Positions 34,371 through 42,990 of a DNA stretch of 64,000 nucleotides are shown in pieces (positions within the stretch are counted from its first letter, which is position 1; every line of letters starts with the position of its first letter). The translations under genes were made by a program, and so were the position numbers. The notes below the pieces were generated by a model, which worked only from the letters and a program-made list of their open reading frames with translations, was not told where the DNA came from and did not search any database. The DNA is from Candidatus Nanoarchaeia archaeon (GTDB lineage: Archaea > Nanobdellota > Nanobdellia > Woesearchaeales > SKIA01), in contig JANQNG010000036.1 in the NCBI GenBank assembly GCA_028279685.1, forward strand, positions 36,948 to 100,947, written 5' to 3'.

Positions 34371-35342
34371 GTGTCGGTCCGTTTTTATCCCGATTTTTTT
34401 TCAAATAAATTTATAAATAAAGATCCACCTGGGGGAGATATTCAAATTGGTGTTGCATTTATGGTTTTAAGAATAGAGGACATCTTTAGGAAAAGGGATC
34501 CATTTGACTTCGGAAGTCCTATACGCACTAAATTGTCTAATAGAAACCTTGTCGTCTTGAATTTTCTGCAACATGAAGTTCTAGGTTGTTGGAAATCTAA
34601 AAGTAGTAAGAATTTACACAAAATCTTCTTCAACAAAGTTGTTGCAAAAGTGATAGAGAAACACACTTCATTAAATTTTATTACTAGGGGATGGTATTTA
34701 TATGGTGTTGAGATTATATCTCAGCAATTAATGCAAGGATCTCATAAGCCAAAGATTGAAGAAGTTTCTTCAGCAACAAATTTACACGTTGATGAAATTA
34801 AAGATATTAAAGAGTCTGTTGTGGAGATTGCCAAAGAATTTAACCCTCAAAAAGATCATTATTACTGGGAAAGTAAACAATATTCAGAATTTAAAAATCT
34901 TCTATATGATTCTAAACTAAAATTTCAAATAAGTTTGAAAGACAAAAGGTTTCCAGAAGCAAAAAAAAACTTGACTAGCATTCGTTATGCTCTTAAAAGG
35001 GATTATGATGGTGAACATTTTGTAGAAGATTTTCTAGAATTTACAAAATACTTAAAGTTGATTATAATGTCAGAAGATACAGAGTCAAAAATTGACAAAA
35101 TATGGGAATTGTTCTGTGATATTTGGAAACTTTTTTCAACAGAAAGTTTGATAAGAACAGTTGAAGGGGATTCTGCTAATACCATAAAGTCCACGTTTTC
35201 AGGAAAAATTCATAAGCTTTCTGAAAATTCAAAAAGAGCATTAGTAGAGATTCGTAAACTTTATTCTAAAAGTGCTGTTTTGAAATTACCCAATAATAAA
35301 GAAGGTAAATTTGTAAAGGAGATGGTTTATGGGTTCAGGTGA
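34371..35342 (+). CDS. Unknown protein paired with a PIN-like gene
   Basis: A 323-residue protein starting at a GTG (MSVRFYPDFFSNKF); an ATG at 34461 (MVLRIEDIFRKRDPF) is an alternative start. The sequence is helical, Lys-rich and soluble (KPKIEEVSSATNLHVDEIKD ... LEFTKYLKLIIMSED). No family recognised. It overlaps the next gene by 14 bases, so the two are translated together. The pair looks AT-rich and accessory, between the exosome operon and a tRNA gene. Confidence 0.7.
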   Translation: MSVRFYPDFFSNKFINKDPPGGDIQIGVAFMVLRIEDIFRKRDPFDFGSPIRTKLSNRNLVVLNFLQHEVLGCWKSKSSKNLHKIFFNKVVAKVIEKHTSLNFITRGWYLYGVEIISQQLMQGSHKPKIEEVSSATNLHVDEIKDIKESVVEIAKEFNPQKDHYYWESKQYSEFKNLLYDSKLKFQISLKDKRFPEAKKNLTSIRYALKRDYDGEHFVEDFLEFTKYLKLIIMSEDTESKIDKIWELFCDIWKLFSTESLIRTVEGDSANTIKSTFSGKIHKLSENSKRALVEIRKLYSKSAVLKLPNNKEGKFVKEMVYGFR

Positions 35343-36027
35343 TTCTTGTTTCTCTGATACAGGGGTTATATTTGGTGCCTCAATGTGCAGGGAAATAAAT
35401 TATTCTGTGACAGCTGGACATAACCCTTTTGAGGATTCTGCAAATAGATGTTTTGAATATTTGGATTCTAAAAAGAAGAAACATTTTTGTCCGAATGTTA
35501 AAAAAGAGTTGATAAATTTGAAGGAAAGAAGAAATATTCTTTTTGATATGGTTGTTCTTAAATTGAATAACGATGATTCTTCTGATGGGTTTAAAAGATT
35601 AAAATCTGATCTAAAATCTAAAGGCTCATTTAGTAAAGATTGGAAGTGGTTCAAATCCAAAATTGAAGGATTAAGTTATCCGGATCCTATCGGAATAACG
35701 AATATGATTGACGATATTCAGATTAAGCTGAATAGTAATATTGAATTCTATATTCGAAGTTTTGAGGAATTTGATTCAAGTAACTCAGCTAATCTAATAG
35801 ATAGGTTCAATAAAATTTTACATTTCTTAAATAATCGTGAAAATAAGCCAAATCATGAAGACCTGATGATATATTCTAATGCGATTTTAGTGAATAATGA
35901 CAAAGAGATTGTTGAATTTGCTACAATTGACGGAGGTTTTCGTTCTTTGAGGTCTTTTTCTTTTAAAAGAGCTTTTTCCAATGAGTTTGATAAGCTATCA
36001 ATCCCAGAAATAAATATAATATCTTAA
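35329..36027 (+). CDS. PIN-like domain protein (putative nuclease), low certainty
   Basis: The 232-residue protein opens with MGSGDSCFSDTGVIFGASMC, resembling the first strand and acidic residue of PIN nucleases (D-T-x-x-x), has a helical middle and ends with HEDLMIYSNAILVNNDKEIV and FATIDGGFRSLRS, similar to the last acidic PIN strands (DLxIxSNA ... xxTxDxGF). If real, it would be a metal-dependent RNase, the usual toxin of VapC-type modules, but at 232 residues it is longer than a typical VapC and the partner is not a small antitoxin. Confidence 0.6.
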   Translation: MGSGDSCFSDTGVIFGASMCREINYSVTAGHNPFEDSANRCFEYLDSKKKKHFCPNVKKELINLKERRNILFDMVVLKLNNDDSSDGFKRLKSDLKSKGSFSKDWKWFKSKIEGLSYPDPIGITNMIDDIQIKLNSNIEFYIRSFEEFDSSNSANLIDRFNKILHFLNNRENKPNHEDLMIYSNAILVNNDKEIVEFATIDGGFRSLRSFSFKRAFSNEFDKLSIPEINIIS

Positions 36028-36063
36028 TTCAGCTCGTATCCTTTATACTATCTTTAGAAACGC

Positions 36064-36105
36064 CAAAATTCGTAGAATTTTGTGCACCCAAAATCTTTGA
36101 TTTTG
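36064..36105. terminator. Two hairpins between the PIN-like gene and tRNA-Met
   Basis: CAAAATTC (36064-36071) pairs with GAATTTTG (36075-36082), and CAAAATC (36089-36095) pairs with GATTTTG (36099-36105), each around a 3-nt loop. They lie 3' of both convergent genes and could end both transcripts. The design resembles the hairpin series after enolase. Confidence 0.5.
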
Positions 36106-36112
36106 AGTGAAA

Positions 36113-36223
36113 TAGCGGGGAGTGGATTTGAACCACCGACCTACGGGTGTCTTTTTCCAGGATTCTAGCGTAGAACCTCCGGAGTATGAGCCCGTCGAGC
36201 ACTCCTGACTGCTCCACCCCGCT
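36113..36223 (-). tRNA. Initiator tRNA-Met(CAT) with intron
   Basis: Acceptor AGCGGGG (36223-36217) pairs with CCCCGCT (36120-36114), with A73 at 36113. The A1-U72 pair is typical of archaeal initiator tRNA. The anticodon stem ACGGG/CCCGT encloses CTCATA then a 36-base intron and A38, the canonical position after 37. The T-arm reads CGGTGG-TTCAAAT-CCACT-like. Removing the intron leaves 75 nt. A TTTATAAATATATT element on the tRNA strand lies 25-35 bases upstream. Confidence 0.93.
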
Positions 36224-36261
36224 GTAACCTTTGAGAAAGGTGAAGCGTTTATAAATATATT

Positions 36262-36278
36262 GGTGGAGCAGTCAGGAG
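36262..36278 (+). repeat. 17-bp inverted copy of initiator tRNA 5' region
   Basis: GGTGGAGCAGTCAGGAG at 36262-36278 is identical to tRNA-Met positions 6-22, but on the opposite strand, so it forms an inverted repeat with 36202-36218. It lies just upstream of the tRNA TATA box. A 17-base exact match at this place is unlikely by chance; it may be a remnant of recombination at the tRNA. Confidence 0.8.
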
Positions 36279-36296
36279 ATATAAGATTTGAGCGAA

Positions 36297-37814
36297 TTAT
36301 GCTCTTTGCTTTATCAAATGCTCCGATTTTTGACCATCAAACAAATATTTGATAACAGAGGTTCTAATAGCTTCTTCTACTAGTTTAACTCCTAGATAAA
36401 CTTCGCCTTCAATACCTCTTATCCATTTACTTTCTTCTTGGCTCAAAATATCATATTGAGGAACCCAAGTGTTCTCTCTTCTTTCAAATCCTTCCACTGT
36501 CGGAATAGATTTTGGCAATGATTCGTAGAAATTAATATAGCTAATGCTATCTAATTCTAAATAAGGTAATTCTTTCCGGACAAAACCATCAACTGAAGAA
36601 CTTGAGAAGAACAAATATGAGTTAGTTTTTTTCTCAGGGGTGTGTTGTCTGATTACATCTGCGGTGAAGTCTGAAGCAGTTCCTAACAAACCCATATCAA
36701 TAGCAGTAATCTCTTCAGCATCTACTGCACCAATATGTTTCAAGAATGAATATAATTTAGTCCCTTGCTTTTTGAATTTTGAGGTTTGCATGGCTTTTTT
36801 TAGCGTCAGTTCATCACCATATGTTTTTCTTATCCATTCTATTTCTGCTTCTTTATCTTCAAGAACTTTTTGTCTTCCATCCTCCCATTTGTAACTTGCA
36901 GGATTCCTTTTGTTTGCAAAAACGTGTACTAATGGAGATAACGATCCTTTTTCAATATGATGTGCTTCTGTATATTCTCCAGGTATCATTGCTCTTGTTA
37001 CAGGAACCAAATGTAGTGCTTGTTCATCTTGTCTGAATTTCTTGAACAGTTGGGCTCCAATGTAAAACGGTCTTGCGTCTCTATCTAAAAATATTAGATT
37101 TCCATTGAATTTACCAAGTACATTGTCAACAAAGTGAGGAACAATTTGCAAATATGTTTTCATATCTCTGTACGTGTTTACGTATGTGGCAAGGTTTTTT
37201 TGAGAAACCTCATTATTGAAAAAATCTTTGATTATGTTAACAACAGAGTTCTTTTCTGCTTCTGACAATTTGCTTCTTTGCAGTTTTAATCTTGGATCGC
37301 TCCCTTCTAGCCTGGCGATTTTTTTCTTAACTAGTGATTTTTCTAGAGGGTTAAGACGCCATCTTCCAATGGTTTTTCTCCTTTTTTTTGACCAGTCTAT
37401 CTCTGCAAGTCTATATTCTTCGAATCGAGGTTTGATTTGGACTAAAACATCTTCTGCTCCTTCTTCGATAGCTGCATGGAATAAAGGAAATAAATCCTCT
37501 CCGAGGACAAAATAAAAATCGTTCATCACTGAATTATAATAATCTTCTTGCCTGTATTCTTTTGGGAGAAAAACAAGATGATCTGCGCTTCCATTATCGC
37601 GAGCTATAGGGTATTTAGTCATCTTTTTTTCTGTAAATCTTTTTATGACTTCTCTTTGCTCTTCAGGAGCGGTGTTTAGAACCTTATTCATAGCTCTGAA
37701 ACAGACTTTTTCCTGTATCTTGAGCAGGGTGTTTTCTTCAGAAAAGGGATTATAATACCAATTTTTGATTTCTTCTTCACTAATAGGAATCAGATGTTTT
37801 TTTCTCTTAGACAT
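36297..37814 (-). CDS. Large hypothetical protein with aspartate-rich LDRDARP motif
   Basis: From the ATG at 37814 (MSKRKKHLIPISEEEIKNWY) the protein has 505 residues; an upstream in-frame start would pass through the promoter (ATTTATATAC on this strand, about 37880). The middle contains LIFLDRDARPFYIGAQLFKK, then VTRAM, and later AIDMGLLGTASDFTADVI, an arrangement seen in HAD-like or phosphoribosyltransferase-like folds, but I cannot assign a family. The gene is soluble and monocistronic, followed by the tRNA promoter region. Confidence 0.75.
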   Translation of the reverse strand: MSKRKKHLIPISEEEIKNWYYNPFSEENTLLKIQEKVCFRAMNKVLNTAPEEQREVIKRFTEKKMTKYPIARDNGSADHLVFLPKEYRQEDYYNSVMNDFYFVLGEDLFPLFHAAIEEGAEDVLVQIKPRFEEYRLAEIDWSKKRRKTIGRWRLNPLEKSLVKKKIARLEGSDPRLKLQRSKLSEAEKNSVVNIIKDFFNNEVSQKNLATYVNTYRDMKTYLQIVPHFVDNVLGKFNGNLIFLDRDARPFYIGAQLFKKFRQDEQALHLVPVTRAMIPGEYTEAHHIEKGSLSPLVHVFANKRNPASYKWEDGRQKVLEDKEAEIEWIRKTYGDELTLKKAMQTSKFKKQGTKLYSFLKHIGAVDAEEITAIDMGLLGTASDFTADVIRQHTPEKKTNSYLFFSSSSVDGFVRKELPYLELDSISYINFYESLPKSIPTVEGFERRENTWVPQYDILSQEESKWIRGIEGEVYLGVKLVEEAIRTSVIKYLFDGQKSEHLIKQRA

Positions 37815-37968
37815 GCAATAATGTTCGCTTCTTTCCTTTATAAAGGTTTCGCTTTTGTTACTACTGTGAAATAGTATATAAATACTTTCAAATACTCTTA
37901 TTATTGGTGGAAAGGTCAGATTAAGCATTTTGGAGCAAATTTATATAATGAGGAATTACAATGTTGCC

Positions 37969-38325
37969 ATGAAATCAATAAAAGAAGTCGATGAATACAT
38001 AGAAAAACAAAAGAGTCCTCAGAAAGAGATTCTGAAAAAGCTTAGAAAGCTTATTTTGAAAACGATTCCTAAGTGCGATGAAAAGATGGCTTGGGGAGTG
38101 CCAGTTTTCAGAGGAGGAAAGTTCTATATAGTTGGGTTAAAGGAATGTGTGCATATTGGCTTTGCAATAAAAGGTTTAACCAAAGAAGAAATAAGCTTGT
38201 TTGAAGGTAATGGCAAAACTATGAGGCATATAAAAATTCATTCAGTAGATGATATAGATGAGAAAAAACTAATAAAACTCTTAAAATTAGTTGATAAAAA
38301 ATCTGTATGCGAATCTTGCAAATAG
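37969..38325 (+). CDS. DUF1801 / YdhG-like protein
   Basis: The 118-residue protein beginning MKSIKEVDEYIEKQKSPQKE matches the DUF1801 family (IPKCDEKMAWGVPVFRGGKF, then HIGFAIKG), a small frataxin-like fold called an iron chaperone in bacteria; function in archaea is unknown. I start at the ATG at 37969 because the TATA box TTATATAA sits at 37941-37948, making the transcript leaderless. The C-terminus carries CESCK. Confidence 0.8.
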   Translation: MKSIKEVDEYIEKQKSPQKEILKKLRKLILKTIPKCDEKMAWGVPVFRGGKFYIVGLKECVHIGFAIKGLTKEEISLFEGNGKTMRHIKIHSVDDIDEKKLIKLLKLVDKKSVCESCK

Positions 38326-38347
38326 ATTCTTCATACAGTTATTAAAT

Positions 38348-39316
38348 TTAATTTCCCAAATCTGCTATGCAGTCTTTCTTGATTTCCTCATCCTCGATAT
38401 GATCACAGTCACCAAATACTCTGCTTTGCAATGCTGCTTGGTGGATGCAATTATCGCGGTCTAGTCCTGCTGGAATTCTTTCACAGACTTCCCATTCTCC
38501 TTTGTTGGTTGCGACACTTAGATAGCAAGAGTTTTTCTTTTCGACGTTATTTATGTCGTTGCATATTGTTGCTTTACTTACACTTGTTCCAACAGATAGA
38601 TAGCAATCATCTTTCATAGTGTCGTCATTAACGTCAGCACATAGAGACTCGTCTTGTTTAAGGACTGCAACATCTTTATAACATCTGCTTCTATCAAGAG
38701 GACTATTTTCAATCATTCTACAGGATTTTTCATCTTGCTTCTCTTTTGCTACAGCATGATAACATTGTATTTGCTTTGATTCAGAATTTAATTGTACACA
38801 AACACCGTAACCTCCTGCGGCTTTTGCAAAATTCATTACGCATTTTTCATGTTTGCTTGGATTTTTTACATCCATACACATCTCTAGATGATCCTCTCCA
38901 GATGCTGCAACCTCGACAATACAATCCTCTTTTGCATCTTGTTGTTCTTCACCAATATCATCACATATGAATACACTTTTTTCCTGAACTGCATATTTTG
39001 TATAACAAGATGGTCTGTTGGCTTCTGATACTTGGTTACATAAGCTAATTTCATGTGTTTTTAGCACCATTTCAGAAAAACAGTCATCTTTGTAATAATC
39101 ATCTCCTATTTCTCCACAAATGTCAGAATCTCCTTTGTTCAAAGCTATTTTTGAGATACATCTATGCACTCTACTGTCATCTGCTTCTCCTAAAGTTTTA
39201 CAATCTTCCCATCGCCCTGTTTTAACTACTTTATTGAGTTCTTCATCAATAAGAAATTCACAGCCTGATGTAAAGAGTAATAGTGTTATTATGATTAAGA
39301 ATAGTTGATATTTCAT
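38348..39316 (-). CDS. Secreted lipoprotein with cysteine-pair repeats
   Basis: Starts MKYQLFLIIITLLLFTSGCE, a signal with lipobox TSGC. The mature part of about 300 residues consists of about ten units of 25-30 residues, each carrying two Cys and often a C-Y/F and a Val-Ala (for example CRMIENSPLDRSRCYKDVAV, CADVNDDTMKDDCYLSVGTS, CNDINNVEKKNSCYLSVATN). The even Cys number per unit suggests one disulfide per repeat in an extracellular solenoid. No family name recognised. AGGGGGTGC-like sequence precedes the start. Confidence 0.85.
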   Translation of the reverse strand: MKYQLFLIIITLLLFTSGCEFLIDEELNKVVKTGRWEDCKTLGEADDSRVHRCISKIALNKGDSDICGEIGDDYYKDDCFSEMVLKTHEISLCNQVSEANRPSCYTKYAVQEKSVFICDDIGEEQQDAKEDCIVEVAASGEDHLEMCMDVKNPSKHEKCVMNFAKAAGGYGVCVQLNSESKQIQCYHAVAKEKQDEKSCRMIENSPLDRSRCYKDVAVLKQDESLCADVNDDTMKDDCYLSVGTSVSKATICNDINNVEKKNSCYLSVATNKGEWEVCERIPAGLDRDNCIHQAALQSRVFGDCDHIEDEEIKKDCIADLGN

Positions 39317-39410
39317 TGAAGCACCCCCAATTTATTGTTTGTGCGAGGTTTAATCATATATAAATATTGCGAGTGATTGTTAGTTCCTATAGCAGATGCT
39401 GATCTTAAAC

Positions 39411-40565
39411 TCATCTATAATAAGTCTTAAATCCTACCTCAGGAAAGTGCTCAGGACAATCTCCTGTTGCACTATAGTATACTTGCATAGTTTCATCATC
39501 AACTAATTTGAGATAAATATAGCCGTCCCATTCATCAGGATTTTGTTCTTTCGGATGTATCTGATAACAATGCTCATCAGTAACATCTTTAGGATGCTTA
39601 TAGGTGGGATAGTTTGGATATATCAATGTGCGTTCTCTCCCGTTGATCTTTCCGATAGCAATTCTATCTTCATTGCCGATGATAGGAAAAGCGCTGCCAT
39701 AATCTCCTTCCATATAATAATCATAAATGCCTCCACTTACGTCCTTATCCAAAAACCATTGGCCGGATATCGTTCCGGGGAAATCCCTGTTGATCGGTCC
39801 GCATTCTTGGTTCTTGAAAAGTTGTCCAGTAGCGCCTCCGATCAAAGCATAATATTCTTTTCTCTTATCCTCCTCGTAATAATCATAAGGACATGCTGCA
39901 TGCAGCAATAGTGATTTATGATAGCCAGATTCATGTCTTGCCTGATTTGCGAATTGATTTGTTATAGATTCATCATGAACTATGAAATCTATCCCTGTTA
40001 CACCTTCATTCTGGATGAAATATCCTATGAGATCGCCTGCTTTGAATGGTATTCTCTTCACCCATTCAGTTCTGCTGTCCTCTTTTAGCTCAGGAAATTC
40101 TGCTGCAATTTCAGGAATGACTTCTTTGAGATGGTCTATCCTGATGATAACTCCGCAGCCAGCATCAAAATTCATCACATAGTCTGGCATATGTTCCTCA
40201 GGAGCATCAGGGCTTTTATGATACGCACCATGATCCAATGTCATGTCCGTCGGAGCATACACAGGAATCTTCTCCGTGACAGAATCTTTGAAGCTCACAT
40301 AGGATCGTCCTACAATATGGATGCCTGAGCCATGCATGAATCCTAACTGGCCAACTTTTTGCACAAGTGCAGGATCAACGAGATACTCAGTGAATACAGG
40401 TTTTTCACATTCTTCTTTCTCAGCTTCAGCAAATTCTTCTGATGATGCTTCCTTCTGCTCTTGTTCTGTTGGATAATATCTTTCTTCAATAGATGATTCT
40501 CCAGGCTGTTGAGCACAACCAGTAATAAATATTAGCAAAAGCAATAGAGTGATGATTATTTTCAT
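39411..40565 (-). CDS. Secreted lipoprotein, unknown (385 aa)
   Basis: I start at the ATG at 40565 (MKIIITLLLLLIFITGCAQQ), preceded by AGAGGTGT; the lipobox ITGC follows at once. The mature protein has an acidic linker, then a folded domain with GCGVIIRIDHLKEVIPEIAA, HDESITNQFANQARHESGYH and ends PEHFPEVGFKTYY. Several His, Asp and Cys residues could bind metal. YVMNFDAGCGVIIRIDHL resembles the M23-peptidase-like fold of secreted proteins, but the catalytic residues are not clear. Anchored outside the cell. Confidence 0.8.
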   Translation of the reverse strand: MKIIITLLLLLIFITGCAQQPGESSIEERYYPTEQEQKEASSEEFAEAEKEECEKPVFTEYLVDPALVQKVGQLGFMHGSGIHIVGRSYVSFKDSVTEKIPVYAPTDMTLDHGAYHKSPDAPEEHMPDYVMNFDAGCGVIIRIDHLKEVIPEIAAEFPELKEDSRTEWVKRIPFKAGDLIGYFIQNEGVTGIDFIVHDESITNQFANQARHESGYHKSLLLHAACPYDYYEEDKRKEYYALIGGATGQLFKNQECGPINRDFPGTISGQWFLDKDVSGGIYDYYMEGDYGSAFPIIGNEDRIAIGKINGRERTLIYPNYPTYKHPKDVTDEHCYQIHPKEQNPDEWDGYIYLKLVDDETMQVYYSATGDCPEHFPEVGFKTYYR

Positions 40566-40662
40566 ATAATACACACCTCTAAAGCATATAGATAAAGCCA
40601 CTATTTAAATGCTTTCAAAGAGTTAGTGTATTGATCTCTCTTCAAAGGAAATATGCTACTAA

Positions 40663-41280
40663 TCAGACAGGAATCCTTTTTACCTCGACATTGTTGAAGC
40701 CCATTGATTCAATATGGTATTTTGTTTTCTTGTTTCTCACCCATATTCGATCTGCGTTAGGAAGATCTAGTTTAGGAGCTACCAGTTGGACTGAACCCGC
40801 AGTATCTCTGGCTTTCTTTAACCATTTAGACTTTGGCCAAGAATATTTGAACAAAAGTTTTTTTTCATATGTTGTTATATCAGAAGCTCCACTCATGATC
40901 CTGTTTAAGGGAATATTCCACTCACAATAATCAGTGAAAACTCCGTCAACATGTTCAAACGAAAAGAGAACGTAATTTGGAAACTCTCCTGCTTTTCTAT
41001 AAATCTTTCTTGTGATATCACTTCCATCTTCTCTTTTTCCGGCAGGCTCTGAACCTATATTCACTGCCCATTGATTTTGATATCCTGTCATACTGATATC
41101 TTCTTCAGTTGCGCCAACAGCCAAAAATAATGGGTAAAATCTGATCTCTTTTTCCAGCCAAAAGTATGCTTGTTTAAATCCTTCGTCGATTTCATCTTCG
41201 GAAGAAGAATATTTTGGATCTGCCACAATCTCATTATAGACGACAGTTTCTAAATCCATGCAATGATGATAAAGCAACAT
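40663..41280 (-). CDS. Hypothetical protein (205 aa)
   Basis: A soluble protein (MLLYHHCMDLETVVYNEIVA; an ATG seven codons in is an alternative start). Features are EIRFYPLFLAVGATEEDISM, VLFSFEHVDGVFTDYCEWNI and the C-terminus YHIESMGFNNVEVKRIPV. No transmembrane segment, no recognised motif. Downstream of the TetR operon on the same strand but separated by about 110 bases, so probably its own unit. Confidence 0.7.
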   Translation of the reverse strand: MLLYHHCMDLETVVYNEIVADPKYSSSEDEIDEGFKQAYFWLEKEIRFYPLFLAVGATEEDISMTGYQNQWAVNIGSEPAGKREDGSDITRKIYRKAGEFPNYVLFSFEHVDGVFTDYCEWNIPLNRIMSGASDITTYEKKLLFKYSWPKSKWLKKARDTAGSVQLVAPKLDLPNADRIWVRNKKTKYHIESMGFNNVEVKRIPV

Positions 41281-41388
41281 AATTTTGAGAATAGAATGAT
41301 CTTATTAAAATTTGTTTTTATGAGTTATGAAATAGCAAAATAGCTCTTCATGATGTCTATACTAAGAAAATTACTATTTAAATTCTGT

Positions 41389-41940
41389 CTATTTCTTCAA
41401 AGCACCCCAGTACATATCGAAGCTTTTCCTGAGAAGTTTAGAGTCTAGTTTTTTAGATTTGTAGGATTCCTTCTCAAAAGCATGCAATAACCCAAAGGTT
41501 ATGTTGCTGAATAAGTCCATAGGAATGTCTTTGATTAGTTTCTCCTTTACTGCCTGGTTATAGACTTTTGTGCTCGTCTCAAAATAGGCCTGCATTTGTT
41601 CAATAGTGAGATTATCAATATACGATGACCCATAGAATTTCTCAAGAAACTGGGATTCATTCCTGTTTTCGAATGACCATTTCATCATATTAGTCCAGAT
41701 CTGTCTTACTTGTTCTTTTGTATCTGCTGATTCATCATGATTCTTGAAAATAGTATTTGACATACTCTTCTTCACATAAATATACGCTTCGTTGATCAAT
41801 ACTTCTTTTGTTTTGAAATGATGGAACAATGTTCCTGTCGCTACCTTTGACTCTTTAGAAATCTGTGAGGTAGGGGTATTCTCGAACCCCTGTTTCACAA
41901 ACAATTCCATAGCAGTCCTAATGATTTGTTCTTTTTTCAT
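41389..41940 (-). CDS. TetR-family transcriptional regulator
   Basis: The N-terminal 46 residues are a TetR helix-turn-helix (MKKEQIIRTAMELFVKQGFE ... TSQISKESKVATGTLFHHFK). The rest is a helical ligand domain. It is the last gene of a five-gene leftward operon whose promoter carries a TetR-type inverted repeat at 44712-44731, so it probably represses itself and the genes before it. I chose the ATG at 41940 with GAGGT upstream. Confidence 0.9.
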   Translation of the reverse strand: MKKEQIIRTAMELFVKQGFENTPTSQISKESKVATGTLFHHFKTKEVLINEAYIYVKKSMSNTIFKNHDESADTKEQVRQIWTNMMKWSFENRNESQFLEKFYGSSYIDNLTIEQMQAYFETSTKVYNQAVKEKLIKDIPMDLFSNITFGLLHAFEKESYKSKKLDSKLLRKSFDMYWGALKK

Positions 41941-41941
41941 C

Positions 41942-42985
41942 CTAAACCTCAATTAATTTGTATTTAGTTGTTCCAAGCCCAATCTTCTCTGCATAAGCGA
42001 ATTGTTTAAACCCTTGAAATTTTTTACCTTTCTTAGCAACCATGTCATAACATGCTTTATCTATTGCTAATGGATCATTTGAAATAAAAATCCCTATATC
42101 ATCCATTATAGGTTTCATGGCTCTGGGTTCACAATCACACCTTTTTGTAATGTTCATTGCGAAGTTTATATAAATATTCTTCTTATTTTTTTGTGCAGCA
42201 TAAGCACCTTCAACCAACTTTTCTACGAATGAGCCTCCAAATCCCTTAAGTGCTGTAAATATACCTTTCATTGTGAACATTGTGATAGCTTTATGAGGGC
42301 AGATAGCAACACAAGCTGCACAACCAACACATTTTTCATAATCTATGAAAGATTTCTCACCAATAGTTATCGCATTTTCATTACATCTTGTTTGACATAA
42401 TTTACATTTTTTGCATTTTCTGTTAATGATTTTTGGTTTTATCCCCATATGCATTGCTAATTTTCCGCCTTTTGACGCATAACCCATAGATAATTGTTTG
42501 ATTGCCCCTCCAAAACCAGCTGCCATATGGCCTTTAAAATGAGAAAGTACAATAATTTGATCGTATTTTGTAAATTCTTTTCCGATCTTGCATGTCTTGA
42601 AATGTTTTTTATTAATTTCAATATCGGCGAATTCTTCACCACAATCACCGTCTGCAAAAACTATTGGAATACTATTGAAACCGTGTTCTTTTGCTGTTTT
42701 AATATGCAGTTCCTTTTTGTTTCTTTGTCCTCCATAAATAGAACTAGTTTCAATATAGAGTGTTTTTATTTCTTTATCCTTAAGAAAATCAATTATTCCT
42801 AGATAATTCTCTTCTTTGATAAATGTCTTATTTCCTTTTTCACCAAAATGAACCTTTAAAGGAATTTCTTTTTCAAGTTTTATATTTTCTTTTGTGATTA
42901 TTGTATTCAATAAATCTTTTGTGATTTTTTGAATTTCTTCCGGTTTTGTGTCAGCATTGATTCTTTTATAATATACATTTGACAT
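41942..42985 (-). CDS. DUF362 ferredoxin-domain protein
   Basis: The 347-residue protein has a DUF362 body (THFGEKGNKTFI-like start, ETSSIYGGQRNKKELHIKTA, LSHFKGHMAAGFGGAIKQLS, then DIGIFISNDPLAIDKACYDM) and an inserted two-cluster ferredoxin segment (CKKCKLCQTRCNENAIT and CVGCAACVAICPHKAIT) with eight Cys for two 4Fe-4S clusters. Role unknown, probably electron transfer. I start at 42985 behind AAAGGTGAT. It is overlapped by tetR-region signals and follows the phosphoribosyltransferase. Confidence 0.85.
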   Translation of the reverse strand: MSNVYYKRINADTKPEEIQKITKDLLNTIITKENIKLEKEIPLKVHFGEKGNKTFIKEENYLGIIDFLKDKEIKTLYIETSSIYGGQRNKKELHIKTAKEHGFNSIPIVFADGDCGEEFADIEINKKHFKTCKIGKEFTKYDQIIVLSHFKGHMAAGFGGAIKQLSMGYASKGGKLAMHMGIKPKIINRKCKKCKLCQTRCNENAITIGEKSFIDYEKCVGCAACVAICPHKAITMFTMKGIFTALKGFGGSFVEKLVEGAYAAQKNKKNIYINFAMNITKRCDCEPRAMKPIMDDIGIFISNDPLAIDKACYDMVAKKGKKFQGFKQFAYAEKIGLGTTKYKLIEV

Positions 42986-42990
42986 TTTTA

